Assembly (NCBI GenBank): GCA_947492105.1
Contig: CANLMN010000004.1
Location: forward strand, 177,894-212,963
Reading direction: 5' to 3'
DNA from: an uncultured Aquimarina sp.
Lineage (GTDB): Bacteria > Bacteroidota > Bacteroidia > Flavobacteriales > Flavobacteriaceae
DNA: 35,070 bases
Numbering within the stretch: the stretch's first letter is position 1; each line of letters opens with the position of its first letter. The translations under genes were made by a program, and so were the position numbers. The notes below the pieces were generated by a model. It saw nothing but the letters and a program-made list of their open reading frames with translations. It had not been told where the DNA came from and ran no database searches. Below, in pieces: positions 1 through 9,815 of this stretch.

Positions 1-257
1 AAGGTAGCGATGGAGTACGCAAGTTTGAGTTCACAAATACGGGAACTGCTCCTCTCATAATTGCCGATACTTATGGTAGTTGTGGCTGTACTGTACCAAC
101 AAAACCAAAAGATCCTATTCCGCCAGGACAAACCGGATTCATTTCTGTAAAATACGACACCAATCGTGTTGGACCTTTTAGAAAAACAGTTACGGTACTA
201 ACTAATACTAGTGAAATGCCAATTTCTTTAAAAATTAAAGGAGAAGTACTAGAATAG
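1..257 (+). CDS. DUF1573 domain protein, C-terminal part
   Basis: The gene is cut by the left window edge. The frame opens at base 3 and runs to TAG at 255-257, giving about 84 residues. The piece shows the DUF1573 pattern: FTNTGTAPL, then GSCGCTVP with a paired-cysteine CGC, then a proline-glycine turn (PPGQTG) and a beta-rich end with KTVTVLTN. DUF1573 is an Ig-like fold common in secreted or periplasmic Bacteroidota proteins. Its function is not established, and nothing here adds to it. A strong terminator follows about 50 nt downstream. The N-terminus and any signal peptide lie outside the window. Confidence 0.85.
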   Translation, partial: GSDGVRKFEFTNTGTAPLIIADTYGSCGCTVPTKPKDPIPPGQTGFISVKYDTNRVGPFRKTVTVLTNTSEMPISLKIKGEVLE

Positions 258-305
258 AAATAATTTACTGAATATCATTTTTTTTGAAATATTATTCTAA
301 ATCAT

Positions 306-350
306 AAAAAATCCCGATCAAAAACTCTTGATTGGGATTTTCTATTTTTT
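306..350 (+). terminator. Rho-independent terminator after the DUF1573 gene
   Basis: An inverted repeat of about 12 bp (AATCCCGATCAA against TTGATTGGGATT, one G-T wobble) encloses a short loop and is followed by TTTTCTATTTTTT. It sits about 50 nt after the DUF1573 stop and is oriented to end that transcript. Confidence 0.85.
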
Positions 351-552
351 ACCAAAACGCTGTGAAACCACTGAAATCAACACTTACGGTTTATCCCTAC
401 ACAAAAAAAGGTGTTCAAGTATTTTTTTTTTCGAACCTAAACGCAACTAACTAAAAATCAATTTTATCACGCAATACATACGTATCAACGAGAAAACTAT
501 ATTTTTTATCGAAAACAGGGAAAACCCCCTTTTCTTAACTGTATAAATTACC

Positions 553-560
553 TAGTTTTG
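553..560 (+). promoter_or_regulatory. Candidate -7 box in the 500-bp gap before the giant secreted protein
   Basis: TAGTTTTG fits the Bacteroidota -7 consensus TAnnTTTG. No convincing TTG-type -33 box lies at the usual distance, and the implied leader would be over 200 nt. The rest of 351-774 is AT-rich. I see no gene, tRNA or strong hairpin in it. Confidence 0.25.
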
Positions 561-774
561 TTCTCGTTAAAGAAATCCCCCAAGAAATCCTTAACATTCC
601 ATTAAGAATTACGTAAGCATTAATGAGTTCATTTTTCAGACAGTTTTATTTTAGTATTTAATCAAAAAATTTGCAAAACAAATTTCTTTAAGACTAAAAT
701 AGAGCATCGCTGTCTTGCTATAAAATAGGATTTATTAGACTTAGTATAAATATTCATTAACAGTTAAAACAATT

Positions 775-3700
775 ATGAAACAATCCATCTTCCTAACTAC
801 AAAAATACGTAGATCAGTAGTGCTATGTATTCTATTATTGCTAGGACAAGCAATGACAGCTCAAGAAATCAGTTTTGGTTCCTCTGGATTATCTGGTGAG
901 AATGTTCTCAATCCAACATCTATTGATTTTGGTCCTGATGGCAAGTTATATGTCTCACAACAGGATGGAACGCTTTGGCGTTTTGGAGTCACAAGAGACA
1001 ATGCCGATTCTGGAGAAGGGTCTTATAGCGTGACTGAATCAGAAAGTATACTATTGATAAAAAATGGTATACAAAACCACAATGATGATGGAATACCTAA
1101 CAACATCAAAAACAGACAAGTAACCGGAATACTAACTGCTGGAACTGCCGAAAACCCTATTCTTTATGTTACCTCATCGGATTATCTCGTTGGTGGTGGC
1201 AAATCTGGAATAGGAAAGGATCTAGATACCAATTCTAGTATGCTATCCAGACTTACTTGGGATGGTAGTGCTTGGCAAAAAGTTGATTTGATACGAGGAT
1301 TGCCTCGTTGTGAAGAAAATCATTCTGTCAATGGCCTAGAATTTTTTGAGCGAGATGGTATTAGATACTTACTGGTACAACAAGGGGGACACTCTAACAA
1401 AGGTGCACCTAGTAATAATTTTGTTGGTACGCCAGAGTATTTATTATCAGGAGCTTTACTAATTGTAAATCTTACGCAGTTAGAGAATATGCCTATATAT
1501 CTAGACCCTAGGTCCAATACCGAGTATGTATATGATCTACCAACACTCAATGATCCTAATAGACCTGATATTGATAATACTGATATCAATTTTCCTTACC
1601 CAGCTGGACATCCATTATACAATGCAACTATTGATTTGGGAGACCCATTTGGTGGCGATGATGGTCTTAACCAAGCTTTTACTGAAGATGGAGGTCCTGT
1701 TCAGATTTTTTCACCAGGATATCGAAATGCTTATGATGTAGTAGTAACAGAAAATGGACGAATCTATACATTTGACAATGGACCAAATAATTTATGGGGT
1801 GGTTTACCTGTCATCTATACTAGTGATGGTCAAATTAAAGGTGATGAAAGTACAACGACATACAATCCAGAAAATGGAGACTATATCAAAAATGATTTCA
1901 ATGAGAATGGTAGTCTAGAACATGGAGATGCGTTACACTTTGTGGGTACTATCAACGATACCAATGGCACGTACTATGGGGGACACCCAAATCCTATAGC
2001 AGCGTTCCCATCTAGAGCGGATTTGATTACTTACAAAAATATAAGTGGCGTATGGCAAGAAACCAGTCGTTTTCTTTTAGAAAACTTACTTCAAAGCACT
2101 TCAGGATATTTTCAATCATCATTTACTATTGCTGATTTCCCAGATGATCCTAGACAGGGAGAATATCTAGCAGATGCTATTGCTAGTCCAAAAGTTCGTA
2201 TTTTGGATATTATTAATTCTTCTACAAATGGAATGTGTGAGTATACTGCATCTACATTTGATAACGCACTAAAAGGAAGTTTGCTTAGTGCTTCTTTTAA
2301 TGGAAATATCTATCAGCATACACTTACTCCTGATGGTACTAATTATGATCAAAAATCGATTTTATTCAATGGTTTTGGTTCTATACCTCTCGATCTAATA
2401 GCATTACCTGATGGACACCCCTATGCTGGTACCGTATGGGCTGTTACCTACGGAGAAAATAACATTACTGTTTTTGAACCCGCAAACACCATTTGTACGG
2501 ATGTAAATTCTCCGGATTTTGATCCTACCGCAGATGATGATAATGATGGTTATAGCAACCAAGATGAACTCGACAACAACACAAACCCTTGTTCTGGAGG
2601 AAGCACACCAGAAGATTTTGATAAAGATTTCCTCTCTGACCTCAATGACCAAGATGATGATAATGATGGCATATTAGATATCAACGATCCCTATGCAATA
2701 GATCCAACTAATGGTACTAATACAAATCTTCCTATAAATTATCCTTTCTGGAACAATGATCCAGGAACAGGATTTTCTGGACTTGGATTTACTGGACTAA
2801 TGCTAGATCCAACGGGTAGTACAGATTATTTGACTCAGTTTGACAACGACAACTTAGATTTTGGTGGAGCTACCGGCAAAGCATCTATCATTCTTGTTCC
2901 TAGTGGGGATGCTATAGAAAACCTAAACACTCAGCAATATGCTTTTCAATTTGGTGTTAATGTTGACCAGAATTCAAATCCATTTACTATATCCTCGCGA
3001 ATAGAATCTCCTTTTTTTGGTATTAATGGAAGCCCTACATCTCCTGCCAAACTTCAATCTGCTGGGATTTTTATCGGAACAGGAGATCAAGACAATTATT
3101 TGAAAATTGTTATTGGAAACGGACTATCTGATGATGATGATATCAATGGTATAGAAGTCCTATTAGAAAACAACGGAGTTGCTACAAGAGCACGTTATGA
3201 TATTGAGAACTTACTTGCAGGAAATGCTGTTGATATTTTTGTAAGTGTTGATCCGCTACAAAACAATGCGCAACCTTATGTCTCTTTGGATGGAGGAATA
3301 ACAACAGTCCGTTTAGGCCCTCCTGTCACACTACCTCAAAGCTTTTTGGACCCTACAGATGCCAAAGGATTAGCGGTTGGTATCATTGCTACTTCTTTTA
3401 CTAACGTAGCTGTTTCTGAACCGTTTTCTGCAACATGGGATTTCATCAAAATCACAGAAAATCAATCCAATTTTATCGAAGTTCCTGAGGAGAGCATTGC
3501 TTTTGAAGATGCTATCATATCATCCCCTGCTTTGGAACAGGTCATCTCAATACAAAATTTAAGTACCCCTTTTGATCCAGCTGTAACAATTTCTGAAATT
3601 GCAATTAGTGGCCCTGATAGTGCGCTATTTAGTACAACAGCTACAACCCCAGTTAACTTATCTTCGAACACCAGTTTGGATATTCCAATCACCTTTACTC

Positions 3701-6700
3701 CTGATGAGAATACTGGCACAAAAAACGCTACTTTAAGCATCACATATGCAGGAAGTGATACTCCTTTGTTAATTCCTATTACAGCTACATTAATCGAGCC
3801 TGAAACATTTATTCCTACTATACGAATCAATGCCGGTGGTAGCACAATTGTTGCAACGGATCAAGGTCCTGACTGGCTTGCTAATGATCAAACCAATAGT
3901 TTTGCTTCCAATTCTTATAGTGTTAACACAGGAATTAGTGGTACATTCAACCTTCCCTATTCGCAAAAACACACCTCTATCCCATCTTATATAGATGAAA
4001 CCACCTATGGTGCTATTTTTGGAAAAGAACGATGGGATGCAAACCCAGAACCAGAAATGGAGTTTAACATTCCTATAGCTAATGGAAATCACATCGTAAA
4101 TCTCTATCTAGGTAATGGATGGTCTGGAACAGCTCAAGAAGGAAAAAGAATATATAGTATTGAAATAGAAGGACTTGTTGTTAAATCAGATTTAGATTTA
4201 ATTGCAGAATTTGGCGGTAACCTAGTAGGTGGTATGCTTTCTTTCCCTACGACTGTTTTTGATGAAAACATCTCTATCAAATTCCTGCACCAAGTGCAAA
4301 ATCCTTTGATCAATGCTATTGAGATTCTAAGTTCAACCGCTCCTCAAGACATTGTACTCAATGACATAGAAGACACCACCAACAATGTATCTGATAATGT
4401 AGATTTTGCAGTAGCAGTCTCTGGTGGAGATCCGACGCTAAACTTTACTTATGAATTAGCAGGACAACCTGATGGTATCATTATGGAACCAACAAACGGA
4501 CAAATCTCTGGTATTATTGATGAAAGTGCATTAGATGGAGGTCCTGCTCATGATGGTGTACACCTTGTTACCGTAACGGTGAGTCAAGAAGGAATAGAAC
4601 CCGTAAGTAAACAATTTACTTGGACAATTCTTCCAAAAATACCACTGGCAATTGTGACACCAGAAGAACAAAATTCGACAGAGGGTGAAACGGTTTCTCT
4701 TCAGATAGAAACAACAGGAAGCTCTACATTCCAATACAGTGCTACTGGCTTACCACCATTATTAACTATTGACCAAAATACTGGTCTCATTTCTGGAACT
4801 ATTAATACTGAACAAAATAGTCAAGGTGCTTTCATAGAAGAAAATGGATTGGTCGTTATCGAGGCAGAAAATGCCGAAATAGCAAATACCAGTTGGAGTC
4901 TAGAAGAGCGAGATGGTGCTACAGGAATTATTTCTGGGTCTAACTATTTCCATAGCCAAAATGGAAGTACCCTCAATTATGACATAGAGTTCAACACCCC
5001 TGGGATCTACAGAGTGGTATGGCGTTCTGACTTTTCGGGAGGAAATCCTACTGATGAAAATGATAGTTGGATCAAATTTGACAATAATGATGATACATGG
5101 TTCTTTGCGCAGGCATGCCAAAACTGTGGTGAAGCAAACATGGCGAATAATCTAGATGGTTTACAAAAATCAGTCTATTTCCCAAAGGGAAGTAGCCGAG
5201 TTACCGAAAGTACTACTCCAAGAGGTAGTGGTAGTAATGGTTGGTTCAAAGGATATCGTTCTGGTTCTGCTGGATGGAATTGGGTCGCTGCAACAAGTGA
5301 CAAAGAGAGTTACTTGATTTACCTAAGAGTTCTCACTCCAGGAGTACGCACTTTACAAATTTCTGAACGCTCAAAAGGACATATCATTGACAAGATTGCT
5401 TTGTACAAAGTAGATGGTATAAACTATACGGATAGCGAACTTACTAATAGCATAGAATCCACAAGAGAAGGTGCTACTGCCAATCCAGACGGAATTTATA
5501 ATGTTACTGTAACTGCAGTTACAGAAGAAGAAGAAAATCTTACAACTAATTTTACTTGGAATATTACTCCCGAAGATAGTCTTTCTCCGAAATGGATTGA
5601 TAAAAATGAAAATGAAAACTATGTCGCACGACACGAATGTTCTTTTGTACAGGCTGGAGAGTCTTTTATCATGTTTGGAGGAAGAGAATCATCTCAACGA
5701 CTAGATGTTTATGATTATGCATCTGATTCTTGGTCACAAGGAGGAGAAGCACCTGTTGAATTCAATCACTTCCAAGCGACAACCTACAAAGATTTAGTAT
5801 GGGTTATTGGAGCATTCAAAACAAATACTTTTCCAAATGAAGCTCCTGCTGATTACATCTATATGTATAATCCCGCAACGCAAGAATGGATTCAAGGTAT
5901 CGAAATACCTGAAGACAGACGTCGAGGTGGTGCTGGACTTGTTGTTCATAATGACAAATTTTATATTATCGGTGGTAATACTATCGGACATAATGGTGGT
6001 TACGTAGCCTGGTTTGATGAATATGATCCTGCTACAGGTACTTGGACCGTTTTGCCAGACGCACCACATGCTAGAGATCATTTTCATGCAACAATGTCTA
6101 ATGGAAAACTCTATGCAGCTGGTGGTAGATTGTCAGGAGGACCAGGTGGTACTTTTGCCCCAGTAATACCAGAAGTAGATGTTTATGATTTTACTACTAG
6201 TTCTTGGTCTGTTTTAGAAAACAACCTCCCTACTCCACGTGCCGCAGCAGGAGTTGTGACTTTTGAAAATGAAATTTATGTCATTGGTGGAGAAACAAGT
6301 GATCAAAATCTAGCTTATGATACTGTTGAAGCTTATAATCCTTTGACTGGAGAATGGACTAGCAAACAATCTTTGAATCATCCACGACATGGTACGCAAG
6401 CAATTCTTTCTGGAGAAGGAATCTACATTGCTGGAGGGTCACCGAATAGAGGTGGTGGTAGCCAGAAAAATATGGAAGTCTACAAATCTGACAACCCTAC
6501 AGGTACTCCTATTACTGCTAGTACACTAAGTACTCCATCAACTAGTATAGAATTTTATTATACAGATGACGTAGCAACAGTAACCCTTGATCCGATTGCT
6601 CTTGCTAATAGCGATGGTACTACAGCTACGTTCATCAAGGATGTGATGGTAACAGGAATTGGTTTTGAACTTTCTGGAATTTACACCAACACTCTTCTTG

Positions 6701-7680
6701 ACCCTAATACGACTAGAAACTTAGAAGTACAATTCAATGAAACCTCATTGACTAGCAGTACAGGAACTATTCTAGTTACTTATGATAATGGACAGACACT
6801 GTCTATAGCCCTGTCGGGTAATCAAGGTGTGCCACCTGTCGAAATAGTACGTTACCGTATCAACGCTGGTGGAATATCCGTTCCTGCTGAGGAACTCAAT
6901 TGGGATCAAGATCTACCTGCAATTATTTTTGGTAGCGGAATTAAGGGAGTTGCTTCTCCTTACGTAAATACTGCTGCCGATGATAAAGCATATGGTTCTC
7001 CATTGTTTTCTAACTGGACAAACAACACAGCATATCCTGATACTATTTTTGAAACCATGAGATTTAGTTCCAAAGCTGCACCTAATAATCAACAATGGGA
7101 TTTTCCAGTAGTTAATGGGGATTATAAGGTCAATTTACTTTTTGCCGAGTCATGGGTTGGAGCAAAAGAACCAGGTGTTCGTTTCTTTGATATCTATATT
7201 GAAGAAACCAAGGTGGCCGAAAATTTTGATATTGTGGGTAATTATGGTTGGGTAACTGCAGGAGTTGCTTCTTTTAGAACAACAGTAAATGATCAAAATC
7301 TTGATATTGATTTTGGTAAATTATCACAATCTCCAATGATTGCGGGAATAGAAATCATTGAATTGTCCTCAGGAAATATTGATCCTACTTTGGCAAAACC
7401 TGCTGCTGTTCAAAATGCAGATGAGTTTTTGGAGGAACACTTAACTATATATCCTATACCTGCTACATCTACAGTTACTTTTGAATTAAAAGGTACAACA
7501 GAAGATAGTATAAAAGATATCGAAATACGTAACAGTACCGGATTATTAGTAAAACAACTAGAAAACAACAAGCTTCCGGCTGTAGAAATACCTATTAATG
7601 ATTTAATGCAAGGGATATATATCGCCAAAATCACTTCTGTTAACGGAGGTGTAATCACTAGAAAATTGAGCATTTTTTAG
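775..7680 (+). CDS. Giant secreted multidomain protein with propeller, malectin, Kelch and type IX sorting domains
   Basis: 2,301 residues. A signal peptide ends near residue 29 (AMTA/QE). Domains inferred from motifs: a glucose/sorbosone-dehydrogenase-like beta-propeller (about 31-570); two Asp-rich thrombospondin-3-like calcium repeats (about 581-643, each with DDDNDG); a beta-sandwich region (650-890); an Ig-like choice-of-anchor domain (902-1008); malectin 1 starting IRINAGG (1015-1188); Ig-like He_PIG domains (1189-1345 and on), the second split by a roughly 210-residue insert beginning VVIEAENAEIA that resembles a carbohydrate-binding module; a Kelch propeller with repeated IGG/AGG turns (1604-1912); another Ig-like domain (1913-2018); malectin 2 starting YRINAGG (2023-2197); and a type IX secretion sorting tail (2217-2301, from LTIYPIPA to RKLSIF). 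A cell-surface or secreted role in binding or attacking polysaccharide is likely, but no catalytic residues are assigned. It is monocistronic, and its terminator lies in the convergent gene. Confidence 0.9.
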   Translation: MKQSIFLTTKIRRSVVLCILLLLGQAMTAQEISFGSSGLSGENVLNPTSIDFGPDGKLYVSQQDGTLWRFGVTRDNADSGEGSYSVTESESILLIKNGIQNHNDDGIPNNIKNRQVTGILTAGTAENPILYVTSSDYLVGGGKSGIGKDLDTNSSMLSRLTWDGSAWQKVDLIRGLPRCEENHSVNGLEFFERDGIRYLLVQQGGHSNKGAPSNNFVGTPEYLLSGALLIVNLTQLENMPIYLDPRSNTEYVYDLPTLNDPNRPDIDNTDINFPYPAGHPLYNATIDLGDPFGGDDGLNQAFTEDGGPVQIFSPGYRNAYDVVVTENGRIYTFDNGPNNLWGGLPVIYTSDGQIKGDESTTTYNPENGDYIKNDFNENGSLEHGDALHFVGTINDTNGTYYGGHPNPIAAFPSRADLITYKNISGVWQETSRFLLENLLQSTSGYFQSSFTIADFPDDPRQGEYLADAIASPKVRILDIINSSTNGMCEYTASTFDNALKGSLLSASFNGNIYQHTLTPDGTNYDQKSILFNGFGSIPLDLIALPDGHPYAGTVWAVTYGENNITVFEPANTICTDVNSPDFDPTADDDNDGYSNQDELDNNTNPCSGGSTPEDFDKDFLSDLNDQDDDNDGILDINDPYAIDPTNGTNTNLPINYPFWNNDPGTGFSGLGFTGLMLDPTGSTDYLTQFDNDNLDFGGATGKASIILVPSGDAIENLNTQQYAFQFGVNVDQNSNPFTISSRIESPFFGINGSPTSPAKLQSAGIFIGTGDQDNYLKIVIGNGLSDDDDINGIEVLLENNGVATRARYDIENLLAGNAVDIFVSVDPLQNNAQPYVSLDGGITTVRLGPPVTLPQSFLDPTDAKGLAVGIIATSFTNVAVSEPFSATWDFIKITENQSNFIEVPEESIAFEDAIISSPALEQVISIQNLSTPFDPAVTISEIAISGPDSALFSTTATTPVNLSSNTSLDIPITFTPDENTGTKNATLSITYAGSDTPLLIPITATLIEPETFIPTIRINAGGSTIVATDQGPDWLANDQTNSFASNSYSVNTGISGTFNLPYSQKHTSIPSYIDETTYGAIFGKERWDANPEPEMEFNIPIANGNHIVNLYLGNGWSGTAQEGKRIYSIEIEGLVVKSDLDLIAEFGGNLVGGMLSFPTTVFDENISIKFLHQVQNPLINAIEILSSTAPQDIVLNDIEDTTNNVSDNVDFAVAVSGGDPTLNFTYELAGQPDGIIMEPTNGQISGIIDESALDGGPAHDGVHLVTVTVSQEGIEPVSKQFTWTILPKIPLAIVTPEEQNSTEGETVSLQIETTGSSTFQYSATGLPPLLTIDQNTGLISGTINTEQNSQGAFIEENGLVVIEAENAEIANTSWSLEERDGATGIISGSNYFHSQNGSTLNYDIEFNTPGIYRVVWRSDFSGGNPTDENDSWIKFDNNDDTWFFAQACQNCGEANMANNLDGLQKSVYFPKGSSRVTESTTPRGSGSNGWFKGYRSGSAGWNWVAATSDKESYLIYLRVLTPGVRTLQISERSKGHIIDKIALYKVDGINYTDSELTNSIESTREGATANPDGIYNVTVTAVTEEEENLTTNFTWNITPEDSLSPKWIDKNENENYVARHECSFVQAGESFIMFGGRESSQRLDVYDYASDSWSQGGEAPVEFNHFQATTYKDLVWVIGAFKTNTFPNEAPADYIYMYNPATQEWIQGIEIPEDRRRGGAGLVVHNDKFYIIGGNTIGHNGGYVAWFDEYDPATGTWTVLPDAPHARDHFHATMSNGKLYAAGGRLSGGPGGTFAPVIPEVDVYDFTTSSWSVLENNLPTPRAAAGVVTFENEIYVIGGETSDQNLAYDTVEAYNPLTGEWTSKQSLNHPRHGTQAILSGEGIYIAGGSPNRGGGSQKNMEVYKSDNPTGTPITASTLSTPSTSIEFYYTDDVATVTLDPIALANSDGTTATFIKDVMVTGIGFELSGIYTNTLLDPNTTRNLEVQFNETSLTSSTGTILVTYDNGQTLSIALSGNQGVPPVEIVRYRINAGGISVPAEELNWDQDLPAIIFGSGIKGVASPYVNTAADDKAYGSPLFSNWTNNTAYPDTIFETMRFSSKAAPNNQQWDFPVVNGDYKVNLLFAESWVGAKEPGVRFFDIYIEETKVAENFDIVGNYGWVTAGVASFRTTVNDQNLDIDFGKLSQSPMIAGIEIIELSSGNIDPTLAKPAAVQNADEFLEEHLTIYPIPATSTVTFELKGTTEDSIKDIEIRNSTGLLVKQLENNKLPAVEIPINDLMQGIYIAKITSVNGGVITRKLSIF

Positions 7681-7693
7681 TAATCAGGAATAA

Positions 7694-8386
7694 TTATATT
7701 CTCAAAATATCTAGTAAATGTAAAGGATCTGGACAGTTTTTTAAAAAACTGTCCAGATTTTTTTTTGCACTAACTCCGGGATAATCTCCTCTATATCCCT
7801 CCAAATCTTTGATAAGTTGAAAATGTAAATGAGGTGCATAACCTCCATTAACTTCAAAATCACCTAATTTACCTAAGGATTCCCCTGCCAAAAACTTTTC
7901 TCCTACTTTTAATGCAGCGATTGTATCCGTGCATAAATGTCCATACAATGTATAAAAAGTAATTCCCTCAATAATATGTTGTATAATAACTGTAGGTCCA
8001 TAATCCCCTATAGCCGTATTATTAGCAAAACTATGTACTATACCATCCAAAGGCGTCGTGACCGAAGTTCCTGCAGGACACCAAAAATCTATTCCTAAAT
8101 GTATATTACGACCGACCTCCGATCGATCCTCCTCAAAAAGCCTACTTGATTTATACAAATCACGAATCTCTGCATACCCGCCATAGGCTACTAAGCCATT
8201 GTGTTTTTTCAAATATGCTGTAATATAAGCTTCAAACTGTTGCGGAGTTTCATAGGCCGAAGACGCTAGTAGGTCTTGATTCTTTGATGACAAATCTATA
8301 GGGATATAGGAATGTATAGGTATTTCTTCAGACAATACCCCTTTTGAGATTTTTCTACTATTTTTCAAAAATGTTACAAAATTCAT
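7694..8386 (-). CDS. M23-family metallopeptidase (LytM-like), no signal peptide
   Basis: 230 residues. The peptidase domain fills the second half. Zinc ligands of M23 are visible as HLGID (H96, D100) and HLH (H186, H188), with the accompanying YGH (H150). M23 enzymes cut peptide cross-links in peptidoglycan or glycine-rich peptides. The N-terminal ~85 residues lack a hydrophobic export signal, which is odd for a cell-wall enzyme. The protein may be cytosolic, exported by another route, or act on another substrate. It starts at ATG 8386, six bases after the pirin stop, so the two are probably one transcript with pirin first. Its last codons contain the terminator of the opposing gene. Confidence 0.85.
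   Translation of the reverse strand: MNFVTFLKNSRKISKGVLSEEIPIHSYIPIDLSSKNQDLLASSAYETPQQFEAYITAYLKKHNGLVAYGGYAEIRDLYKSSRLFEEDRSEVGRNIHLGIDFWCPAGTSVTTPLDGIVHSFANNTAIGDYGPTVIIQHIIEGITFYTLYGHLCTDTIAALKVGEKFLAGESLGKLGDFEVNGGYAPHLHFQLIKDLEGYRGDYPGVSAKKNLDSFLKNCPDPLHLLDILRI
7727..7766 (+). terminator. Terminator inside the 3' end of the convergent M23 gene
   Basis: A perfect 16-bp inverted repeat (ATCTGGACAGTTTTTT at 7727-7742 and its complement at 7743-7758) is followed by a run of nine T (7758-7766). The orientation suits the plus-strand gene ending at 7680. The minus-strand M23 gene ends only at 7694, so the whole structure is also protein-coding on the other strand (SFLKNC region). Confidence 0.85.
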
Positions 8387-8392
8387 TTATTA

Positions 8393-9418
8393 CTAAGATT
8401 TCAATTCCTCTTCTCCATTAGCATGTAAAGCAAAACGGCCTTTATTTTTGTCATGTACTTGTTCTTGTTCAGGCCACGGCCATCCCCCAAACTGTGTCCG
8501 ACGATAATCCTGAAAAGCCTGTTCAATTTCTTCTTCTGTATTCATTACAAAGGGACCATGTTTGGCCAATGGCTCATCAATAGGTACGCCTTGTAAGACT
8601 AATAAAAAACAAGGTGTTGATCCAGCTTGTATTATCACCTCTTCTTGCGCATACAGATGTATCCGTTTAGAAACAGCAATTTCTTTTCCTGCCACCGTCA
8701 AACTAGTACCTTTATAAAAATATATCATACGGTCATTTGCTAATGTTGCTTTGGGAAAAACCCAATTAGCATTCGCAGCTAATTGGATAGTTGCCACCAT
8801 AACATCATTTACAGGGTTTGCTGCCCAAGAATCTGGATTAGGATCTACTGCTTTTATTCCTTTATATCGACCTGCTATTAACTTAATTTCTACAATATTC
8901 CCTATCTCATCTTCTTCTTTTATGACAGGGATAGCTTCTCTCCAAAGCATTTTGAAATGTGGAGCTACAAATTTACTACGCTTAGGTAAATTAAGCCATA
9001 TTTGAAATATTTCTAAAGGATTCTCCTTTTCTTCACTGAGCAAAGGGAACATTTCTGAATGTTGTACTCCGCTACCTGCGGTCATCCATTGTACATCTCC
9101 AGACATAAAACGCCCAGCTGCTCCCAAAGAATCAGAATGATCCACTACACCTTCTTGAACAATAGTAATAGTTTCAAAACCACGATGCGGATGATATGGA
9201 AAACCAGGTATTTTTCTTCCATGATACATGCGCCATCCGTCTTTTATTACAAAATCTTGACCTATAGTTCTACCTGTCAATCCCCCAACTGGCCCCATTG
9301 TTTCATTTCCTCTGGGGTACTCATCACGATGGTACGCACAAAAAATAAAAGGGTCTTGAGTTTGCCATGGAAACCCCAGAGGCATTATGTTTATAATCAA
9401 ATCTGTTGTCATCATCAT
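8393..9418 (-). CDS. Pirin family protein
   Basis: 341 residues, a double cupin. The first cupin carries the pirin metal ligands: HPHRGFE (H76, H78) and the GSGVQHSE segment (H120, E122), which match the iron-binding set of known pirins. Pirins are iron proteins described as quercetin dioxygenases or redox-sensing regulators. The physiological role of this one cannot be read from sequence. A C-terminal extension (about residues 295-341, with the FGGWPWP segment) is typical of longer bacterial members. The start is three ATG codons in a row (9418, 9415, 9412), and which one is used is uncertain. It is the first gene of a probable two-gene unit with the M23 peptidase. Confidence 0.9.
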   Translation of the reverse strand: MMMTTDLIINIMPLGFPWQTQDPFIFCAYHRDEYPRGNETMGPVGGLTGRTIGQDFVIKDGWRMYHGRKIPGFPYHPHRGFETITIVQEGVVDHSDSLGAAGRFMSGDVQWMTAGSGVQHSEMFPLLSEEKENPLEIFQIWLNLPKRSKFVAPHFKMLWREAIPVIKEEDEIGNIVEIKLIAGRYKGIKAVDPNPDSWAANPVNDVMVATIQLAANANWVFPKATLANDRMIYFYKGTSLTVAGKEIAVSKRIHLYAQEEVIIQAGSTPCFLLVLQGVPIDEPLAKHGPFVMNTEEEIEQAFQDYRRTQFGGWPWPEQEQVHDKNKGRFALHANGEEELKS

Positions 9419-9815
9419 TATTTTTTGTAAAAATTCAAGTTACACAAAATTCAAAACGAAATAGTCGTATTCCTAAATAATACCCGTTAAACTCCGAATC
9501 CCACCTCCATTGTAACCTGTACTTGGATACACAAAACTATCAGATTAACAAATAATTAAGAGAAATAATTGCTACTCAAAAATCAAATAAATAGTACGTA
9601 TATCGTTCTACAGAAAGACTTTAATCACAAACACTTTCTTTACGGTATAACCATAAAAATCTTATTAACAATGAATTACATCTAATAAATCTTTGATATT
9701 ACCAAAAAAAAAAGTAAATTCATCCTCTACCTTTTGAATATAAGGGTCTCAAAAGTTCATTTCCTCCAAATAACTTTTATTAAAAAAACGATAGTATTTA
9801 ACAATTTTAATTTGG
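9419..9815. other. Noncoding stretch between divergent pirin and GNAT genes
   Basis: About 400 AT-rich bases that must hold divergent promoters. I see no clear TAnnTTTG box with a proper -33 partner. The stretch 9726-9739 (TCTACCTTTTGAAT) repeats the left end of the structured repeat at 22298. No RNA gene is recognised. Confidence 0.5.

Noticed and set aside
3462..4092. Long antisense frames inside the giant gene
   Set aside because: They are shadows of the coding strand, without starts, signals or family resemblance.
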